A stretch of 64,000 bases of DNA from Antennarius striatus (lineage: Eukaryota > Chordata > Actinopteri > Lophiiformes > Antennariidae): the NCBI RefSeq assembly GCF_040054535.1, contig NC_090782.1, forward strand, positions 24,789,501 to 24,853,500, given 5' to 3'. A model generated the notes under the pieces. That model worked only from the letters and a program-made list of their open reading frames with translations. It had not been told where the DNA came from and did no database searches. Position numbers and translations under genes: made by a program. Positions 60,326 through 64,000 of this stretch are shown here, piece after piece; the stretch's first letter is position 1, and every line of letters starts with the position of its first letter.

Positions 60326-61209
60326 TCCCAACTCCATTGCTCTTATTTTTCTCACGTATTTCACTCTTGATTTTCAGAATATAACTGTTTTCTGCACCAA
60401 GCATGGAGCTGCTTTCTCAGCTGAACGTGGCCCATTGACCCATTGTGTAAACAGCTGACTGAACTGGTACCGGCCAGCAAACATTGCGGAAGATTTGTGG
60501 AGAGAAACAGTGTTTGCAAGTGGGACAGAAATCATTGGCTGCAACAACATATGATTATGGACAGGGGGTAATTAAAGCTGTGGTTCCTGACAATCACTAG
60601 CTAATGACACTGGGGAGCTAAGCTAACGCAGTTAAATGAAACATGGGATGTTAAAGGAGAGGTAAGACCGAACGTAGAGGTTTTTTATTGTATTCGAGAA
60701 ATACATTGAACTGTTGGCTGTTGGGCGCCGTCCCTACTTTATCTCCGTCCACTAACCTACGTCACAGTGACGACGACGAATGGAAGCTAGGACAAGAAAA
60801 ACTGTACACACCTGTGTATGCATTTTTATTCCCTGATCTATTCTCTAGTTATCACGGTTTCTTTTTTTAGCTCTTCATTCTTAAATTCTCCTTATTCTGA
60901 CATTTGCTGTTGTTGTTTTTTCCGTAGCAGAACAACTGGCAATATAGCACTTTACTTCCAAGTAAATAAGATTAAAATCTGCTCTGAGTGTGCATGTGTG
61001 TGTGTGAATATCTATTAGGCTGTAAATAAAGGCTGAGGCTGTTTGTTAATGAGCGGTGTCGTCGCTTTGGATAAACAGTTAGTCAGTTAGAAGAGCTAAA
61101 GCTGCTTTCATTCATTAAAAAACAGACAACAGTTCTGATCTTGTAGCCTCTTCATCCGTTACGAAACTGGTTATATGTTCAGCGTGACGCTGAGGATACG
61201 CCTTATGCC

Positions 61210-61210
<1 letters not shown>

Positions 61211-61261
<51 letters not shown>
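61211..61261 (+). repeat. CA microsatellite
   Basis: (CA)n of about 25 units. Confidence 0.97.
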
Positions 61262-61263
<2 letters not shown>

Positions 61264-61329
61264 CAATAGCTTGTGAGGAACTTTCACTGTGCGCGTTTGC
61301 ACATAGGTCCACTACGTATATGTAGAGAC

Positions 61330-62060
61330 CTGAAAAAATGTGTTTTTCATGATAGTGAAGCCCAGGGGCAGCGTATTTAAGGAAAACAGTAACATGGCCA
61401 AAATAGAACATTGGTATTTTGGAAACTTTTGGTCAAAATAGACTTAAACCGATTAAGACCTGTGCCTTTAAAACCAACACACTCTTCAAGATGAGATAAG
61501 AGAATAGTGATTGACTACGTCAAAGACAGCGGTCAAGTCTAAAAGCATCAAAACAGCTAGGATTCCTGGGTCAACTGTTAAAAGGTCATCGAGGACTTTT
61601 AAAAGAGACCTTTCAGTAGTGTAGTTATATTTAAAACCAGACTGAAATGTTTCAAAAATACTAAGAAATACTGAAAGCAAAGGCTTCAGACTATGACAAC
61701 CAGCATAGTGAACATGGGCGCTGAGAGGTTTGGTGTTGAGCAGGAAATGGGGACAAGCAGCTTTACAACAAGAAGCAGAGAACAGTAGACGATTGGCCTG
61801 TTCAAAGGAGGAGTTTGACCAACACGTGTTTGGAACATCTTGAAAGTCATCTGGTGACAATAAAAACAGCTCAGCACTGGTGTTTTTGCAGAAGGAGAAT
61901 GGATCCTAAAGAAGACAACTCCAAGACCATCAGCCAGTCCAGTGTCCTCTTCAAGAATGGACACTTCAGTGTAGAAAGGTGGCGTAGCCAATAAGAGGGT
62001 CTAGGAAAAGGATGAACAGTGCTCATTACTGGGTGAAGAGGAACGAACAGAGATAACCAA
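61330..62060 (-). mobile_element. L2-like LINE relic
   Basis: Minus strand: FETFQSGFKYNYTTERSLLK and LMLLDLTAVFDVVNH (early reverse-transcriptase boxes) with stops around them. Shares sequence with 39.4-40.1 kb. Confidence 0.65.
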
Positions 62061-62151
62061 CAACTCCTAAAAGAGCCCAAAAGCAGCAGACACCGTCTTG
62101 ATAGCGTGTCTTGATTAACGCCGGACCCGGACAAGTTGATCGTCAAAAGCA

Positions 62152-62500
62152 ATGGTCCCCAAACCCCCGGGGCCATTGACTGGTACCAGTCCGTGGGTCA
62201 ATTCGTATCAGGCTGCAAAGGAAAAATACATAACTTAAATTATTTACATTTTTTTTGATTCCGAACAACGTTTTGTTTCGGAAAATTTGCAGATTTCCCC
62301 CTCACGTCTGTCTATCAGTCACTCTTGATGCATGTATATTAACATGCTTGCCTCAGTCACATGACTACCTTCTTAAAATGGCCACCCCGGCCGCTAACAG
62401 AATTGATTACCACTCAATTGAAATTCCCAGGCCAGCAAAAAAGGAACAAAAAACAAATGTTTTTGGAAAGTTTCTTTGTGCAGGATAAAAGAGCCAGTGA
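62152..62500 (+). mobile_element. hAT-like transposon relic
   Basis: Starts CAATGGTCCCCAAACCCCCG and GGTACCAGTCCGTGGGTCA, the well-known terminal sequence of fish hAT elements, followed by a broken frame. No intact transposase. Confidence 0.5.
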
Positions 62501-62869
62501 GGATAGAAGAAGAACCTACGACTTCAAAGAAGAAGAAAGCTGCATTTTGAAACCCATTTTGACTAACTCTCCTGTTGACTTTTCTTTGGATGGTTATGAG
62601 TCATCTTCATGTGAGTCATTGCATAATCAAATCACCTGCTTTTACATCTGTCACTCCATCCCTCCTGGAATTACTGGTTATACAGAAACTGATCTCTTCA
62701 CTGCAGTTTTTTTCCTCTTAAAGTTTTATATGCCAAGTTAAATCTAGTTGACTTCACTGAAGTATTTGTTGGCTCAGATCAAACCATGTCTGAAATGTTT
62801 GTCAGCTCCTCCCATCAGAAGAAACGCATCCGTGTTGAAAATGACGTCAATCAACAGATGAGTTTTCAG

Positions 62870-63960
62870 CCAATACCTAATCAATACACAAAGTTATTTT
62901 CCCTTTTTCTTTAGAAAGCCTTGTAAAGATATTGATACGAGGTCATCATCTGGATCCACAGTGGTTTTGAAAAGATTTTTGATCATTGCAAGAAAGGGAG
63001 AATTAAATTGCCAATATGCTAAGATGACATGCTATTACAATCTAGAAAACATTTGATCTGGATCCATATTATATTAAAAAAGTGCTCGCAAGAAAATTCT
63101 TTACTGGTATAAATAATAATCTCACAGAATCACTGTAACTGACACTCAGCCAATTCCATTAAATTTCATGTTTCAGGGTTTTTTTTCCAACTACTTAAAA
63201 GTTTTCTTCAAAAGCAAAACCACCACAAGTTATTACAAACAGTTTTCACTGACAACTCAAATTAATGCCAACCTGCATCTGAATTCTAGGGTGATCTGTC
63301 TTAATAGTGAGGTTCCGATCATTCTGTTGTCTACAGCTGATTTTGCACAATGTGAAAACTCAGTTACCTTGGTTGAAGATTATTGACTCAGAGGTAGAAA
63401 TGGAAAACTCAGTTGTTGGCCCCTGAAGAGCCTGAGGACAGAGAAGACACCAACCCACTTCCTGCACAGGTGCTGGAGTGACCACAGGTGACTGTTCAGT
63501 TTAAATGTACTCATTCACCTCTGTCCTTAAAACATCACGCTTGTCTCGTGATTTATTTTAACTCGAGGTACTCAGCTTCCTTTTGTAGAAATGACTTCCA
63601 AACTGATGAAATTTAAAAAAAACCCATCTTATTCTCAATATTTACATTGCATAATTTGCTCCACATTACCATTTCACGCCTTTTCCTTTTAGCTAATTTT
63701 TGTGTTTGCTGTAAACAGATTAACCTATCAGATATGTCATTTATAATCAAATTGATTTGGCATATTACTTCCATCAAGTCAAAAACATCAACAATTCTGT
63801 GTGTCTGTGGTTTCAGGAAAATGTCCCTGTTACGCTGTGGTTGTTAGTAACTGGAAAATAGTTGTAAAAAGTCCCGGTGAATACCCGTGACTGCCCCACT
63901 TCAGCAGTCATGTGGATTGCTAGCATTCCTGTTTATAGGAGCCAATATCGGTCGCAAAAC
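62870..63960. other. Region without a recognised gene
   Basis: AT-rich, with stretches similar to 45.6-45.9 kb and 46.3-46.4 kb. No gene seen. Confidence 0.5.
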
Positions 63961-63963
63961 AGT

Positions 63964-64000
63964 GTTGCAGTGGGTAGCGCTGTCACCTCACAGCGACTAG
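63964..64000 (+). mobile_element. Start of a retroelement cut by the window edge
   Basis: GCAGTGGGTAGCGCTGTCAC and CTCACAGCGA are the usual beginning of a common fish LINE/SINE unit; the rest lies outside. Confidence 0.45.

Overview
This window is vertebrate nuclear DNA, almost certainly from a compact teleost fish genome. Genes have many small exons with canonical GT/AG splice sites and short introns. The repeats are fish-type (RTE/Rex3-like and L2-like LINEs, tRNA-derived SINE, TIR transposons, long CA/GT and TCTA arrays). The recognisable genes are all on the minus strand. Exon structures were rebuilt by hand from splice sites, reading phase and family homology; no alignment program was run.

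Layout. (1) 1-8750: no gene recognised; GT and TTG microsatellites, a degenerate telomere-like GGGTTA tract and a hAT-like repeat. (2) 8780-10924: an 8-exon pancreatic elastase of the CELA3 type, 267 aa, with catalytic triad, TATA box and poly(A) signal. (3) 11307-14703: an 11-exon alanine-aminotransferase homologue, 475 aa, open throughout, but with Ser in place of the PLP-binding lysine and other cofactor contacts changed. (4) 16994-35798: a 32-exon phospholipase C-gamma gene, 1329 aa, gamma-1-like in its body but ending in a coiled-coil tail that resembles PLC-gamma-2; its CpG-rich promoter lies at about 35.8-36.6 kb. (5) 37.6-60 kb: a tandem family of two-domain Ly6/uPAR GPI-anchored receptors: a decayed copy (37661-38354), two intact copies (50966-52210 and 57755-58992), and an orphan promoter copy (about 40.78-41.17 kb). 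The cluster is embedded in LINE relics, SINEs, a 55-bp tandem repeat and cut-and-paste transposons. (6) 60-64 kb: LINE and hAT-like relics, no gene recognised.

The genes do not form an operon or obvious pathway. Elastase is a secreted digestive enzyme, the ALT-like protein is probably a pseudoenzyme, PLC-gamma is a receptor-coupled signalling enzyme, and the Ly6/uPAR genes encode small cell-surface proteins expanded by local duplication. The most notable observations are the lysine-less aminotransferase, the PLC-gamma with a gamma-1-like core and gamma-2-like tail, and the Ly6/uPAR cluster whose copies share promoter elements.
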